From: Acetobacteraceae bacterium
Lineage (GTDB): Bacteria; Pseudomonadota; Alphaproteobacteria; Acetobacterales; Acetobacteraceae
Assembly: GCA_030041255.1 (NCBI GenBank)
Contig: JASHOF010000147.1
Coordinates: 1 to 59,463, forward strand
Direction: 5' to 3'
Length of the DNA stretch: 59,463 bases
Shown: piece after piece, positions 1 through 8,351 of the stretch
Numbering within the stretch: position 1 is the first letter of the stretch
How the letters are laid out: each line of letters starts with the position of its first letter
Program-made: the position numbers and the translations under genes
The notes under the pieces: model-generated
What the model was told of the DNA's origin: nothing
Seen by the model: the letters and a program-made list of their open reading frames with translations, nothing else
Database searches by the model: none

Positions 1-101
1 CTGAGCTTGAAGCGCAGATACCACCGCACGCACAGCACGATGATCTCGCGATCGAAGTGCCGCCCCTCGAACAGTTCCTCCAATCTCAGGGATCTGGCCA
101 T
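1..101 (-). pseudogene. IS6-family transposase, N-terminal part only (cut by window edge)
   Basis: Translation from the ATG at 101 gives a protein start containing FEGRHFDREIIVLCVRWYLR, the N-terminal signature of IS6/IS26-type DDE transposases (GRHF...VRWYLRYxLS). Only about 33 residues lie in the window and the gene runs off its left edge, so its integrity cannot be judged. It opens a cluster of insertion-sequence debris extending to about 4.1 kb. The family call rests on this short stretch alone. Confidence 0.6.
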
Positions 102-532
102 CGCGCCACCCTCAATCCCGTTGGATCGCTCGGAGGATAGGGCAGCACGTGAATTGCACCAGAGCCGCTGTTTTCAGCTTACCGGCATTCGGGCGGAACG
201 AATCTTGCGTTGTTCAGCGCCAATCTTGGGCCAGATGATCACGTCATGCCACACGACCCCGCCGGAGCGCTGCGGCGATGACCGGTCGCAGACCGCGACT
301 GGCCTTCCACCATTCGCCAGACGTTGCCGGACCAGACCCTTACTTCAGATGCGAGCGCGGGCGGCGTCCACATAATCCACGGCAGCGGTAAGCCTGGTCG
401 CTGTCTGCACCAAGTCACGTGGCACGCCACCGAGAGCGCGGTTCGCCGTATACCACCAGTCCGATATTCAGAAGGCCATTCTCGACCGCGCTCATGGTGT
501 CGCGTTTGTCAGGCACGAAGGCAGCGTGGGCG
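102..532. other. gene-poor stretch between IS6 start and tumA
   Basis: I see no convincing gene in these 430 bases. Minus-strand frames give short fragments, such as one ending VDYVDAARARI and another containing GGVVWHDVIIWPKIG, each interrupted by stops. They look like decayed coding DNA that I cannot assign. The IS6 terminal inverted repeat should lie near the left end, but I could not recognise it. Confidence 0.4.
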
Positions 533-889
533 TCAGGCGGCCTTTTGCGCCTCGACGGTGAATTCGAACTTGATGGTCTTGTATGGCAGGATCATGCGGC
601 CGTCCTCGGTCTTGTCGACTACCCCGGCATAGTGCAGCAAGCGCACGTCGCTATGGACTGCGCGCACGTCGCGCCCGACGCGGCGGGCGATTTCGCGGAT
701 CGAAAGCGGCCCCTGGCCGGCCATCGCTTGAATGATCGCGCGCCGTTTGTCGCTGAGCACCTTCCAGGCATCGCTGATGTCCGGAAAATCGAGGCGCGCC
801 GCATGTTCGGCTTTGCCGGTTTTCCAGGCCCGAACGACGCGTTCCCTGATCTGACGTTTGCTTTGATTACCTATGATCAGGGTGTCCAT
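533..889 (-). CDS. tumA: TumA-type antitoxin, HTH DNA-binding protein (HVO_A0114 family-like)
   Basis: A 118-residue protein starting MDTLIIGNQSKRQ, with a C-terminal winged helix-turn-helix: MAGQGPLSIREIARRVGRD is the helix pair and the wing follows near DGRMILPYKTIKFEF. This matches the antitoxin of TumE/TumA-type systems, where the antitoxin neutralises the toxin and represses the operon. The start is placed at 889 because the upstream toxin frame ends at 867, giving the short overlap usual for this pair; in-frame ATGs at 913 and 916 lie inside the toxin. The toxin carries an in-frame stop, so this is probably an antitoxin without an active partner. The gene itself looks intact. Family identification is by sequence pattern and context. 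Confidence 0.7.
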   Translation of the reverse strand: MDTLIIGNQSKRQIRERVVRAWKTGKAEHAARLDFPDISDAWKVLSDKRRAIIQAMAGQGPLSIREIARRVGRDVRAVHSDVRLLHYAGVVDKTEDGRMILPYKTIKFEFTVEAQKAA

Positions 890-1166
890 GGAGATACCTC
901 TCAGTGCTTTCATCAAAATCAGTCAGCAGTTGCTCGATGCTGACGAAGGCATACGGTTCTTCCTCGTCTCCGGTGTGCCGGTGGTCGCCCTTGCCCGCCT
1001 CGTTGTCGTAGCGCAGAACGCAACGCCCCCGGTGGATCAACGCCAGGCGTTATTTGTAATTGTGGCTGCTGCCGCGAAGCTGCCTGGGTAGCCGCCAGAT
1101 AACGATCTCCTGAATGATATCAGGCTGAATCTCGATGCGCTGATGGAGAACGGATACAGCCTTCAC
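867..1166 (-). pseudogene. tumE: TumE-type toxin with in-frame stop codon
   Basis: Reading from the GTG at 1166, the frame encodes MKAVSVLHQRIEIQPDIIQE, then IVIWRLP...GSSHNYK, a TAA at 1050-1052 (codon 39), then RLALIHRGRCVLRYDNEAGK, GDHRH and a C-terminal QLLTDF helix. The SxHxYKYRL...RYDNExGKGDHRH pattern is typical of TumE-family ribonuclease-like toxins. The stop falls where the family usually has Tyr, so one base change (TAT/TAC to TAA) explains it. The rest is intact and of normal length (about 99 codons) and overlaps tumA by 23 nt. A toxin-inactivating mutation is the simple reading; stop-codon readthrough or a sequencing error are alternatives. Confidence 0.7.
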
Positions 1167-1202
1167 GTTGCTAACGTTAGCAACACGTCATAGCGTTGTC
1201 AA
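1167..1202 (-). promoter_or_regulatory. tumE promoter with overlapping 18-bp palindromic operator
   Basis: On the minus strand a perfect TTGACA (1197-1202) is followed after 17 nt by TAACGT (1174-1179). The -10 lies inside a perfect 18-bp palindrome, GTTGCTAACGTTAGCAAC (1167-1184), which abuts the GTG start codon at 1166. The expected transcription start is at the GTG, so the transcript may be leaderless. A dyad over the -10 is the usual place for autorepression by an HTH antitoxin such as TumA. The sites are read directly; their function is inferred. Confidence 0.55.
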
Positions 1203-1216
1203 TCGCAGCAACACCT

Positions 1217-1664
1217 TTAGGCCGAAGTTGCTTTCTTAGTGGGACGTAACTGACTGTTCCTGCGTTGATTACGCGGATTGGCCGGGTGGTTTACTGCCGA
1301 CGGGCGCGGGGTAACGCCGAGCAGTTCGAAGGTGCGGGCCTGGGTAGGGGTGAGCTGTGGATAGAGCAGGAAGTGGTCCTTGGGAGCGCTGGCGAGGGCC
1401 ATCGTGTTGCGGGTGAAGGTGCCGAGTTCGCCGAGCAGAGCGCGGAAGCTGTGCACCGGCAACCCGTCATCGGTGTGCTTGCTGGCGGCCTTGCGGCGGG
1501 CCGCCTGGGAGCGTTGCGCTGGGGCGACGATGGAAGAGCGAGTGGCAGCGGCTTTGCTGTGCTGGTGATCGTCGAACAGGATCGGGGCGAGCCGCTGACG
1601 CAGGTGCCACTCGAGGTAATAGGCGAGCATGCAGAGCAGGACATGGGCGCGGACGCGATCGGCC
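1217..1664 (-). pseudogene. IS1634-family transposase, 3' fragment
   Basis: About 148 residues in one open frame match the C-terminal region of IS1634-type (IS4 superfamily) DDE transposases: RVRAHVLLCMLAYYLEWHLR, LAPILFDD, a linker with AAPAQRS-like residues, and DDGLPVHSFRALLGELGTF, ending FELLGVTP. It stops in TAA inside TTAGGCCGAAGTTG (1217-1230), which resembles the terminal repeat of the complete IS1634-type element at 27.4-29.5 kb. The upstream catalytic two-thirds is missing, because at about 1662 the frame joins directly to a truncated istB. This end lies 15 bp from the tumE -35 box. Confidence 0.7.
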
Positions 1665-2133
1665 CTCGCGGTCGGCGCGGACGAGGTTGTCGATGATGTC
1701 GGCGAGCGGGGAGAAGTAGACACTGCGGCCGGCGCGCACCGCTTCGACGCCGAGCGCCATGGCAAGATGGCTTTTGCCGGTGCCGGACTGGCCGATCAGG
1801 TGGACGACCTCGTGGCGATCGATGAAGTCGAACTGCGCGAGGGCGAGGATGCGGTTGCGGTCGAGCGAAGGCTGGAACGCGAAGTCGAATCCCGACAAGG
1901 TCTTGATCGTGCCGAGGCGTGCCATCTGCAGCGCCGCCTTGATGCGACGGCTTTCGCGGACGGTGAGTTCCTCGGCGACGCAGCATCTCGATCGCCTCGA
2001 TGGTGCCGATCTGGCCGCGCTCGATCTGCTGGACGAGATGATCGAGCGTCTCGAGCGCCCGCGGCATGCGCAGTGCGACCAGGTGGCGGCGGATGCGCTC
2101 GATCGGCGCGTTCGGCAGGGTCTCGCCCGTCAT
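1662..2133 (-). pseudogene. istB: IstB ATP-binding transposition helper, frameshifted and truncated
   Basis: The N-terminus (MTGETLPNAPIERIRRHLVA ... IEAIEML) is in one frame. After a one-base shift near 1980 it continues in a second frame with VAEELTVRESRRIKAALQMA, LSGFDF, the Walker A motif GQSGTGKSHLAMALG and DIIDNLVRADREGR. It then breaks off at about 1662 into a different transposase, losing the Walker B, sensor and arginine-finger region. IstB normally runs about 250 residues; roughly 155 remain. Its start overlaps the istA stop by 4 nt, as in intact IS21 operons. Confidence 0.75.
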
Positions 2134-3425
2134 GGCAGTGGCCCCGCGGCGGCGAGGCGGCGAGCGACGGCGTCGTAGAACGCCAGCGGACGCGGCGTGA
2201 CGGTCTCGCCGGCGCGGACGGCGGCGGCACCCTGCCGTGGCGTGTGGCTGTTGGCCGGCGGCGGCAGGCTGCGATGGCCGGCGATGATGCGGCGCTGGCC
2301 GCGACCCTCCAGAACCGGATGCCGGCGATCACCCGCGCGTCTTCCAGAATGCGCACCTCGCCGGCGGTGGTGTGGACCTCCACCGGGCGCCGGTGGGTCG
2401 CGTTGGGCACGCTGTAGAGATTGCCGCCGACCGAGACCATGCCGTCGCGGGTGATCCGCCGCTCCAGGCGCAGCACCGCCTGGAACGTGCCGGCCGGCAG
2501 CGGCAGCAGATGCGGACGCTCCTCGGCGAAGTGCTCGGCGACGACGTACCGGGTGGTGGCATGCACGCGGGCGTTGGCGAACCTCGTCCTGCCACTGCCG
2601 GAACTGCGTGTTGAGGTCGTCAAGGTTGCGGAAGCGACTGCCGAGAAAGAGGAAGTCCTCGCGCACGTAGCGGAACGGACGCTCCACCTTGCCCTTCGTC
2701 TTGGCCCGGTAGGGGCGGCACGCCTTGGGCAGGAAGCCGTGGTGGCGGGCGAAGTCGAGCAGCGTGCGATTGTAGACGATGTGGCCGGCCTCCTTGCCTT
2801 CGCGGATCACCGCGGTCTTCATGCGGTCGTAGAGGATCTGCTGCGGCACGCCACCGAGCGCCTCGAAGGCGGCGATGTGGCAGCGCAGCACTGTCGGCAG
2901 GTCCTGGTGCAGCACGAAGCGGCCCCGCAGCATCCGGCTGTGCCCGAGCGCCAGAGAGAACAGCCAGACGATGCGCACGACGCCGGGCTCGTCCCCAAAC
3001 TCGGTCTGGAACTGGGCGAAGTCGACCTGCGCCTGCTGCCCCGCCGGCGTCTCGAAGCGCAGCTCGAAGGGCGGCGGCACCGCCGGCCGGAGCTTGCGCA
3101 GCAGGTCGGTCACCGCCGTGTAGCCGCCGCGATAGCCGAGCGCGCCGAGTTCGCGATGCAGGCGGCGCCTGGTCAGCTCGGGAACCGCGGCAAGCCGCTC
3201 GCGCAGATACGCCTCGAACGGCCGCAGCCGCGTCACCCGGGGCGGCCGCGGACCATAGACCGGCGGCTCGAGGCCACTGGCGATGATCTTGCGAACCGTC
3301 TTGCGGTCCAGCCCGGTACGCCGGGCGATCACCGACACGCCGGCACCCTGCCGATGCAGATTCAGGATCATCACAACTTCTCCCAGTCGGATCACCGGCT
3401 CCCCCCATCCATGAGAGGGAAGCAT
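2130..3425 (-). pseudogene. istA: IstA transposase with two frameshifts
   Basis: The frame from 3425 encodes an N-terminal HTH (VSVIARRTGLDRKTVRKIIA), then the DDE core: QAQVDFAQFQTEFGD with the first Asp, LYDRMKTAVI with the second, and CRPYRAKTKGKVERPFRYVR with the Glu. Near 2595 homology moves to another frame (ANARVHATTRYVVAEHFAEE ... GNLYSVP) and near 2322 it returns to the first frame (HPVLEGRGQRRIIAGHRSL). Two compensating one-base shifts of this kind, plus the broken istB, argue for real decay. The length without the shifts, about 500 residues, is normal for IstA. Confidence 0.75.
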
Positions 3426-3542
3426 CGGCGACGCAGCGCACTCCGACCGCCCCTACCGGGCGGCTACTTCAGCCCACCTGGGGAATTTTCAGTCGGCGCT
3501 TTTGGGGAGTTTTGCAGCGGCGCTGACAAGCCGGTGGAGCGA

Positions 3543-3941
3543 AGGGCGGGGAGCAAAGGGAATGTGGACCAGCAAAGCATGCGCCGGGCGCAGGACCGGA
3601 AAAGTGTGTCACAGGCGCTGGACCGCATACGGCAAGCTGCCAAGCGGAAGAAGAAGGAGAAGTTCACCGCGCTCTACCACCACCTCAGCATGCCCATGCT
3701 CAGGGCGACGTTCTTTGCCCTCAAGCGGGAAACTGCGCCGGGCGTGGATGGGCTGACGTGGCGGGACTACGAGACAGACCTCGATTGGAGGATCGAGGGT
3801 CTATATGCCCGGGTCCAGAGAGGAGCGTATCGGGCACAGCCGTCTCGCCGGCGGTATATACCGAAGGCGGATGGGCGGCAGCGTCCGCTCGCGGTCGCTG
3901 CCCTGGAAGACAAGATCGTCCAGAGGGCGACGGTTGCGGTC
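3543..3941 (+). pseudogene. ltrA: group II intron reverse transcriptase/maturase, N-terminal fragment
   Basis: An open frame encodes the N-terminal extension and RT0-RT1 region of bacterial group II intron maturases: SVSQALDRIRQAAKRKKKEK, FTALYHHLS, APGVDGLTWRDYE, GAYRAQPSRRRYIPKADGRQ and RPLAVAALEDKIVQRATV. Homology stops at about 3941, just before the block that normally continues to the YxDD catalytic motif, domain X and the endonuclease. About 130 of roughly 420-480 residues remain. The 5' side is cut at the IS21 end (3528), so the intron's own 5' ribozyme domains are also absent. Confidence 0.75.
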
Positions 3942-4033
3942 CCAACCACCCCCAACCGATGGCCAGCGTATGCCGGGAGCAGGCTTAAGCTGTGCACCGG
4001 ATCGGGAAGGCGCCGGCTGAAATGCCAACCTTC

Positions 4034-4131
4034 CAGCCGTACTGGGGAAAACCCGCCGTACGGAATGATAGGGGGATCGAGGAAACGTCGGCGTCATTCG
4101 AAGCCCGGTCCGCACCTCGATCCTACCCGAC
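4034..4131 (+). ncRNA. group II intron domains V and VI (3' end of the ribozyme)
   Basis: Domain V is visible at 4034-4065: an AGC triad, a CCGTAC/GTACGG stem, and an inner GGG-AAAA-CCC hairpin. It is followed by a domain VI-like arm with a perfect 9-bp stem, GGATCGAGG (4074-4082) with CCTCGATCC (4115-4123), and a TACCCGAC 3' end. Together with the maturase fragment just upstream this shows an intron whose ORF was deleted internally while its catalytic 3' end stayed. Domain I and the exon-binding sites are not present, so it should not be able to splice in cis. Confidence 0.6.
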
Positions 4132-4303
4132 TGCGGGGGGCGCGCGGTAACTCGTGTCCCTACCGCGATAAACTCGGGGCACGGCGGCCAGGTGCAGCAC
4201 GACCTTGGGGCGGTCTGTAGAACGGCCGAATTCTGCCATTGTTACGCTGACAGCAGCTGCGAGCGTCATAAGTCGGCCGGCGCCGTGGCGTAAGGCGCCG
4301 CAC

Positions 4304-5434
4304 CTACGCAACAAGACGGCCACCCCCGGCACGCAGGAATTCCGCCTGCGGCGCCAAGGGACGGAAGGGCTCGGATTCGGTGCCGGTCAGCAGCACCTGG
4401 CACCTGCTGGCGGCGAGAATCGCAAGGAGAGCTGACCGGCGCACGCCATCGAGGCTGGCCAGCGCCTCGTCCAACAGCACGAGCGGCGCATAGCCACGCC
4501 GCTCAGCGAGCAGGGCAGCCTGCGCCAGCACCAGAGACAGCAGCACCGCTTTCTGCTCCCCGGTGCTGCCGCGGTTGACCGGCACTCCACCCGGTTGGAT
4601 CCGCATGATGAGGTCGCTCCGGTGAACGCCGAGGCCGGCACCGCCCGCCTCCCTGTCGGCCCGCCGCCTGACGGCCAGTTGCTCCGCCAGCCACTCCTCC
4701 ACCGCGAGCGCAGGTCGGCTCGCCAATCGCTCGCCGACCGGGCAGGCAAGCGCGAGATCGAGCGCAGGAAAGCCCGGCGCCGCGCCGGGCAGAACGCGGG
4801 CGAGCCCGGCGACGAGCAGGCCGCGTGCCGCGGCAACGGCAACGCCATGCCGCGCCATTGCGTCCTCGAGCCCGGCGAGCCAGGCCGGGTCTGGTTGCGG
4901 TTCGGTGAGCAGGCGGTTGCGCCGCGTCATCGCCGCTTCATAGGCGGCAAGCTCCCGGGCATGGCCGGCCTCCAGAGCGTACACCAACCGATCCAGGAAT
5001 CGACGCCGCTCCGCCGCCCCTTCCTGGAACAGACGCCCCATTTCCGGGGTGAGCCAAGCCATGGCGACGCGCGTTGTCGCTGCCGCCTGAGGCGCCGGCC
5101 GACCGTCGAGGCGAAAGACCCGCCGCTCCGCAGGTCCGTCCGGCGCTCTGCCGGTGGCAATCTCGAGCGCGCCCTCGATCGGATGCCGCAAGCGTCCCGC
5201 AACCGCCCAGGTGCCGTCCCCCTCGGACCCGATCCGCGCAAAGTCGCCAATCCGCGCCCCGCGCAGGCCGCGGCCCGGGCTCAGCAGTGAAACCGCCTCG
5301 AGAAGGTTGGTCTTGCCGGCACCGTTCGGCCCGGTGATCACCGAGATCGGGCCGTCCGGATGCCAGGTGAGCGAGCCATAGCTGCGGAAGCGGCGAAGCG
5401 AGAGCCGCTGCAGGCGGAGCTGAGCCGCCGGCAT
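4304..5434 (-). CDS. recF: DNA replication and repair protein RecF
   Basis: About 376 residues of an SMC-like ATPase that binds single-strand gaps with RecO/RecR and loads RecA. Visible: LRRFRSYGSLTWHPDGP, Walker A GPNGAGKTNLLEAVSLLSPG, the basic central arm, the signature region GSTGEQKAVLLSLVLAQA, and Walker B PLVLLDEALASLDGVRR. A GTG nine bases upstream (5443) is possible, but the ATG at 5434 is preceded by a G-rich Shine-Dalgarno. It follows dnaN after about 20 bp, the common dnaN-recF pairing. gyrB, often next, is not here; downstream lies intron and IS debris. Confidence 0.93.
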   Translation of the reverse strand: MPAAQLRLQRLSLRRFRSYGSLTWHPDGPISVITGPNGAGKTNLLEAVSLLSPGRGLRGARIGDFARIGSEGDGTWAVAGRLRHPIEGALEIATGRAPDGPAERRVFRLDGRPAPQAAATTRVAMAWLTPEMGRLFQEGAAERRRFLDRLVYALEAGHARELAAYEAAMTRRNRLLTEPQPDPAWLAGLEDAMARHGVAVAAARGLLVAGLARVLPGAAPGFPALDLALACPVGERLASRPALAVEEWLAEQLAVRRRADREAGGAGLGVHRSDLIMRIQPGGVPVNRGSTGEQKAVLLSLVLAQAALLAERRGYAPLVLLDEALASLDGVRRSALLAILAASRCQVLLTGTESEPFRPLAPQAEFLRAGGGRLVA

Positions 5435-5453
5435 CGCCCCCACAGGTCCGGGC

Positions 5454-6578
5454 TCAGACGCGGATCGGCATCAGCACGTAGAGGGCACTGGCATCCGATG
5501 CGTCCTGCACCACGGTGGGCGCCGTGCCGTCTGAGAAGCGGAACTCCACGCGGTCTGCGATCTGGTCCGTAATGTCGCTCAGGTAGCGCGCCTGGAAGCC
5601 GATATCGAGCGGTGATGCTTCGTAGGCCACCCGCTCCGAATCCAGCTCCTCGGTCGCGGTGCCCTGCTCCGGGCTGATGGCGGAGAGCACGAGATGATCG
5701 CGCGTCAGGGAGAGCTTCACGGGGCGGGAGCGCTCGGTCGAGATGGCGGCGACGCGCGCCACCGCTTCGGAGAAGTCCCGCTTGCCCACTCGCAAAACCT
5801 TGTCGTTGGTCCGCGGGATCACCCGCTCGTAATCGGGGAAGGTGCCATCGATCAGCTTGCTGGTGAGTGTCACCGGTCCGACCCGGAACTGGATGCGGGT
5901 ATCGGAGAGCCCGACCTCCACCGCCTCGGTCGTCTCTTCGAGCAGCTTGCGCAGCTCGAGCACGGTTTTGCGCGGCACGATGACGCCGGGCATATCGACG
6001 GCACCCTCGGGCAGGGGTTGCTCGACCCGCGCCAACCGATGCCCGTCGGTCGCCACCGCGCGCAGCAGGTTTACCCCGTCGCTTTCGGTGGCGTGCAGAT
6101 AGATGCCGTTCAGGTAATAGCGCGTTTCCTCCATGCTGATGGCGAACCGCGTGCGATCAATCAGGGTGCCGAGTGCGCCTGCCGGCAGCGAGAAATGATG
6201 CGGCAGGCTGGCGGCCATCATGGACGGAAAATCCTCCGTCGGGAGCACCATCAGGCTGGTCCGGTAGTGCCCCGCGCGCAGCTCGAGCGGGGCATCGCCG
6301 CCGGAATGATGAAGCTCGATCTCGGCCCCATCGGGCAATCTCCGCACGATTTCGTAGAGAGTGACCGCCGGCGCGGTGGTGGCGCCGTCCTCCGTCGTGG
6401 TTGCGGCAACGTCCTCGACAACCGCGATCTCCATGTCGGTCGCGCTCAGGCTCAGCCGCCCGTTGCGCACGGCCAGCATCAGGTTCGCCAGGATGGGGAT
6501 CGTATTGCGTTTCTCGACCACGCTTTGGACATGGGCGAGTGCCTTCAGCAGCGTGGCCCGGTCGACGGTGAACCTCAT
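5454..6578 (-). CDS. dnaN: DNA polymerase III beta subunit (sliding clamp)
   Basis: A 374-residue clamp, the usual length for the three-domain family. It starts MRFTVDRATLLKALAHVQSV and shows VEKRNTIPILANLML and SATDMEIAV in domain 1 and FPDYERVIP at the domain 2-3 region. The C-terminus SDASALYVLMPIRV is the conserved end that lines the hydrophobic protein-binding pocket. The dimeric ring tethers polymerase III, MutS, ligase and others to DNA. It heads the dnaN-recF pair. dnaA, the frequent upstream neighbour, is absent, and asd lies 187 bp upstream on the same strand, so dnaN probably has its own promoter in that gap. Confidence 0.97.
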   Translation of the reverse strand: MRFTVDRATLLKALAHVQSVVEKRNTIPILANLMLAVRNGRLSLSATDMEIAVVEDVAATTTEDGATTAPAVTLYEIVRRLPDGAEIELHHSGGDAPLELRAGHYRTSLMVLPTEDFPSMMAASLPHHFSLPAGALGTLIDRTRFAISMEETRYYLNGIYLHATESDGVNLLRAVATDGHRLARVEQPLPEGAVDMPGVIVPRKTVLELRKLLEETTEAVEVGLSDTRIQFRVGPVTLTSKLIDGTFPDYERVIPRTNDKVLRVGKRDFSEAVARVAAISTERSRPVKLSLTRDHLVLSAISPEQGTATEELDSERVAYEASPLDIGFQARYLSDITDQIADRVEFRFSDGTAPTVVQDASDASALYVLMPIRV

Positions 6579-6765
6579 CTCGCCTTTGTCCCCAGCGGAC
6601 GCGTAACGCGAACGACCCGCCCCTCCGCCCGCCTTGCGGCTCCGCCCTCGCGGGATCGCCGGGAGCCGGTGCTGCGAGTCCCGCGTAATTTTAGCAATGC
6701 GGGCCGCCTAGGCAAAGCGGCGGCGCATTCGACCGGAATCCCGCAACGGCGTCAGTCGCCTTGCG

Positions 6766-7800
6766 TCACGCGGCCTGCGGGGCGGCCAGCAGATGGCGGG
6801 TCACGAGCGTCTCGGCGATCTGCACGGCATTCAATGCCGCTCCCTTGCGCAGATTGTCGGCCACGCACCAGAAGGCGAGCCCGTTCGCAACGGTCGGGTC
6901 CTTGCGGATCCGGCTGACGAAAACCGCGTCCTCGCCGGCCGCTTCGAGCGGCGTCATGTAGCCGCCGTCCTCGCGACCGTCGATCACGGTCACACCCGGA
7001 GCGGCACGCAGCGCGGCCCGGGCCTCGGTTGCGGAGACGGGGCCGGCGAACTCGACATGGACGGCCTCGCCGTGGCCGATGAAGACCGGAACGCGCACAC
7101 AGGAGGCGATCACGGAGATGTCGGGATCGAGGATCTTCCGGGTTTCCACCACCATCTTCCATTCCTCCCTGGTGGACCCGTCCTCCATGAAGCGGTCGAT
7201 ATGCGGGATCACGTTGAAGGCGATCTCCTTGGTGAACTGCTCGGGTTTCTCCGATTCGTGCACGAAGACCGAGCGGCTATGCTGGAAGAGTTCGTCCATC
7301 GCCTCCTTGCCGGCACCGGAAACCGACTGGTAGGTGGCGACGACCACGCGCCTGACGCCGAAGCGGTCATGCAGCGGCTTCAGCGCCACGACGAGCTGGA
7401 TCGTGCTGCAGTTCGGGTTGGCGATGATGTTGCGCCGCGAGAACTTCTCGAGTGCGGCAGCGTTCACCTCGGGCACCACCAGCGGAACGTCGGGCTCCAT
7501 GCGGAAATGGCTCGTATTGTCGATCACCACGCACCCCGCCGCCGCGGCGCGCGGGGCGTGCACCCGAGACACCTCGGCGCCGGGGCTGAACAGGCCAAGA
7601 TGGAAGCCTTGGAAGTCGAACCGCTCGAGCGGCTGCACCTTGAGGGTCTTCTTCTCGCCGAACGAGACCTCCATCCCCGCCGAGCGCCCGGAGGCGACGG
7701 CCGCAACCTCGGAGACGGGGAAGCGGCGCTCGGCCAGAACCTTCAACATCTCGCGCCCGACCGCGCCGGTCGCGCCGACAACGGCAACCCTGTAGGCCAT
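6766..7800 (-). CDS. asd: aspartate-semialdehyde dehydrogenase
   Basis: 344 residues. It reduces aspartyl phosphate to aspartate semialdehyde with NADPH, the branch point to lysine/diaminopimelate, threonine and methionine. Evidence: N-terminal Rossmann motif VAVVGATGAVGREMLKVL, catalytic cysteine in IANPNCSTIQLV, the active-site loop ATYQSVSGAGKEAMDEL and the substrate-binding RVPVFIGHGEAVHVEF with its His. The start at 7800 is chosen because GGAGAG lies five bases upstream; 27 further in-frame codons upstream show no homology. It supplies the same pathway as lysA at 52.6 kb but is not linked to it. Confidence 0.96.
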   Translation of the reverse strand: MAYRVAVVGATGAVGREMLKVLAERRFPVSEVAAVASGRSAGMEVSFGEKKTLKVQPLERFDFQGFHLGLFSPGAEVSRVHAPRAAAAGCVVIDNTSHFRMEPDVPLVVPEVNAAALEKFSRRNIIANPNCSTIQLVVALKPLHDRFGVRRVVVATYQSVSGAGKEAMDELFQHSRSVFVHESEKPEQFTKEIAFNVIPHIDRFMEDGSTREEWKMVVETRKILDPDISVIASCVRVPVFIGHGEAVHVEFAGPVSATEARAALRAAPGVTVIDGREDGGYMTPLEAAGEDAVFVSRIRKDPTVANGLAFWCVADNLRKGAALNAVQIAETLVTRHLLAAPQAA

Positions 7801-7873
7801 CGCTCTCTCCATCGACAAGGTCTCAGGGATAGCGAAGCCGGGGGCGAGCGCACAAGGCCTCGCCTGCCACACG

Positions 7874-7890
7874 CGGGGCATTTTGCCCCG
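7874..7890. other. stem-loop in the marR-asd gap
   Basis: CGGGGCA and TGCCCCG form a 7-bp stem with a TTT loop between the marR stop and the asd start. There is no T-run on the minus strand, so it is at best a weak factor-independent terminator or an mRNA-end hairpin for marR. Confidence 0.35.
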
Positions 7891-7958
7891 TTACGGACGC
7901 CGCGGAGTTCCCGAGGCGACCCGGTCAGGCTGAATCCAGGTCGGTCTTCCTTGCGGAA

Positions 7959-8351
7959 TCAGCCGTTGGCAGCGCGGCGCGACTCGCCGTGGTGACCGTT
8001 CCGGCGCGCGTGCGAAGCCGCCTCGACCATGACGGCGCGGAGGTCCCTGAGGAAGGCTGCGCCCTTCAGGGTGCGCTGCACCAGCACGCTGCGGCGATCC
8101 GCCGGATCAACCTTCCGCCGGGCGAGATCGAGTTCGCCCAGCCGGTCCAACGCACGGGTGATCGCAGGCTTCGAGACATCGAGTTCCGCCGCCAGGCCGC
8201 GCACGGTGTGCCCGCCGTCCTGCAGATAGCAGGTGAGGAACACGCCAAGTTGACGTGCCGACAGATCGGGTCCGTCACGACGCACCAGGGCAACCACGGT
8301 CTCGCGCAGAATGCCGACCAACTGGTCGGCAGTAGAGGGGCTCGCCATCAT
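7959..8351 (-). CDS. MarR-family winged-helix transcriptional regulator
   Basis: 130 residues with the central MarR wHTH: LSARQLGVFLTCYLQDG, HTVRGLAAELDVSKPAITRA as the helix-turn-helix, then the wing LDLARRKVDPADRRSVLVQR. The DPxDRR wing is diagnostic of the family. It lies between asd and the aminopeptidase on the same strand with about 160 and 240 bp gaps, so it is probably its own unit, and its target is unknown. Two adjacent ATGs (8351, 8348) follow AAAGGA; I chose 8351. A third ATG at 8363 would place the Shine-Dalgarno inside the gene. The C-terminus is rich in Arg and His. Confidence 0.88.
   Translation of the reverse strand: MMASPSTADQLVGILRETVVALVRRDGPDLSARQLGVFLTCYLQDGGHTVRGLAAELDVSKPAITRALDRLGELDLARRKVDPADRRSVLVQRTLKGAAFLRDLRAVMVEAASHARRNGHHGESRRAANG

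Larger units (their letters stand above)
1662..3528 (-). mobile_element. IS21-family element, degenerate and 3'-truncated
   Basis: Contains istA and istB in the usual order on the minus strand. The intact end is at 3528: reading inward on the minus strand it begins TGTCAGCGCCGCTGC, followed by the paired AAACTCCCCAAAAGCGCC and GAAAATTCCCC motifs typical of multi-repeat IS21 ends. The other end is gone, with istB breaking off at about 1662 into IS1634-type sequence. At 3528 the element abuts a group II intron remnant. Three frameshifts in istAB indicate it cannot transpose by itself. Confidence 0.7.

Noticed and set aside
2421-4220. 599-codon plus-strand open frame across IS21 and the intron
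   Set aside because: Most of it is antisense to istA; only the part after about 3543 is real (maturase fragment).
5694-6917. 407-codon plus-strand frame opposite dnaN
   Set aside because: Antisense shadow of dnaN; composition unlike the other proteins here.
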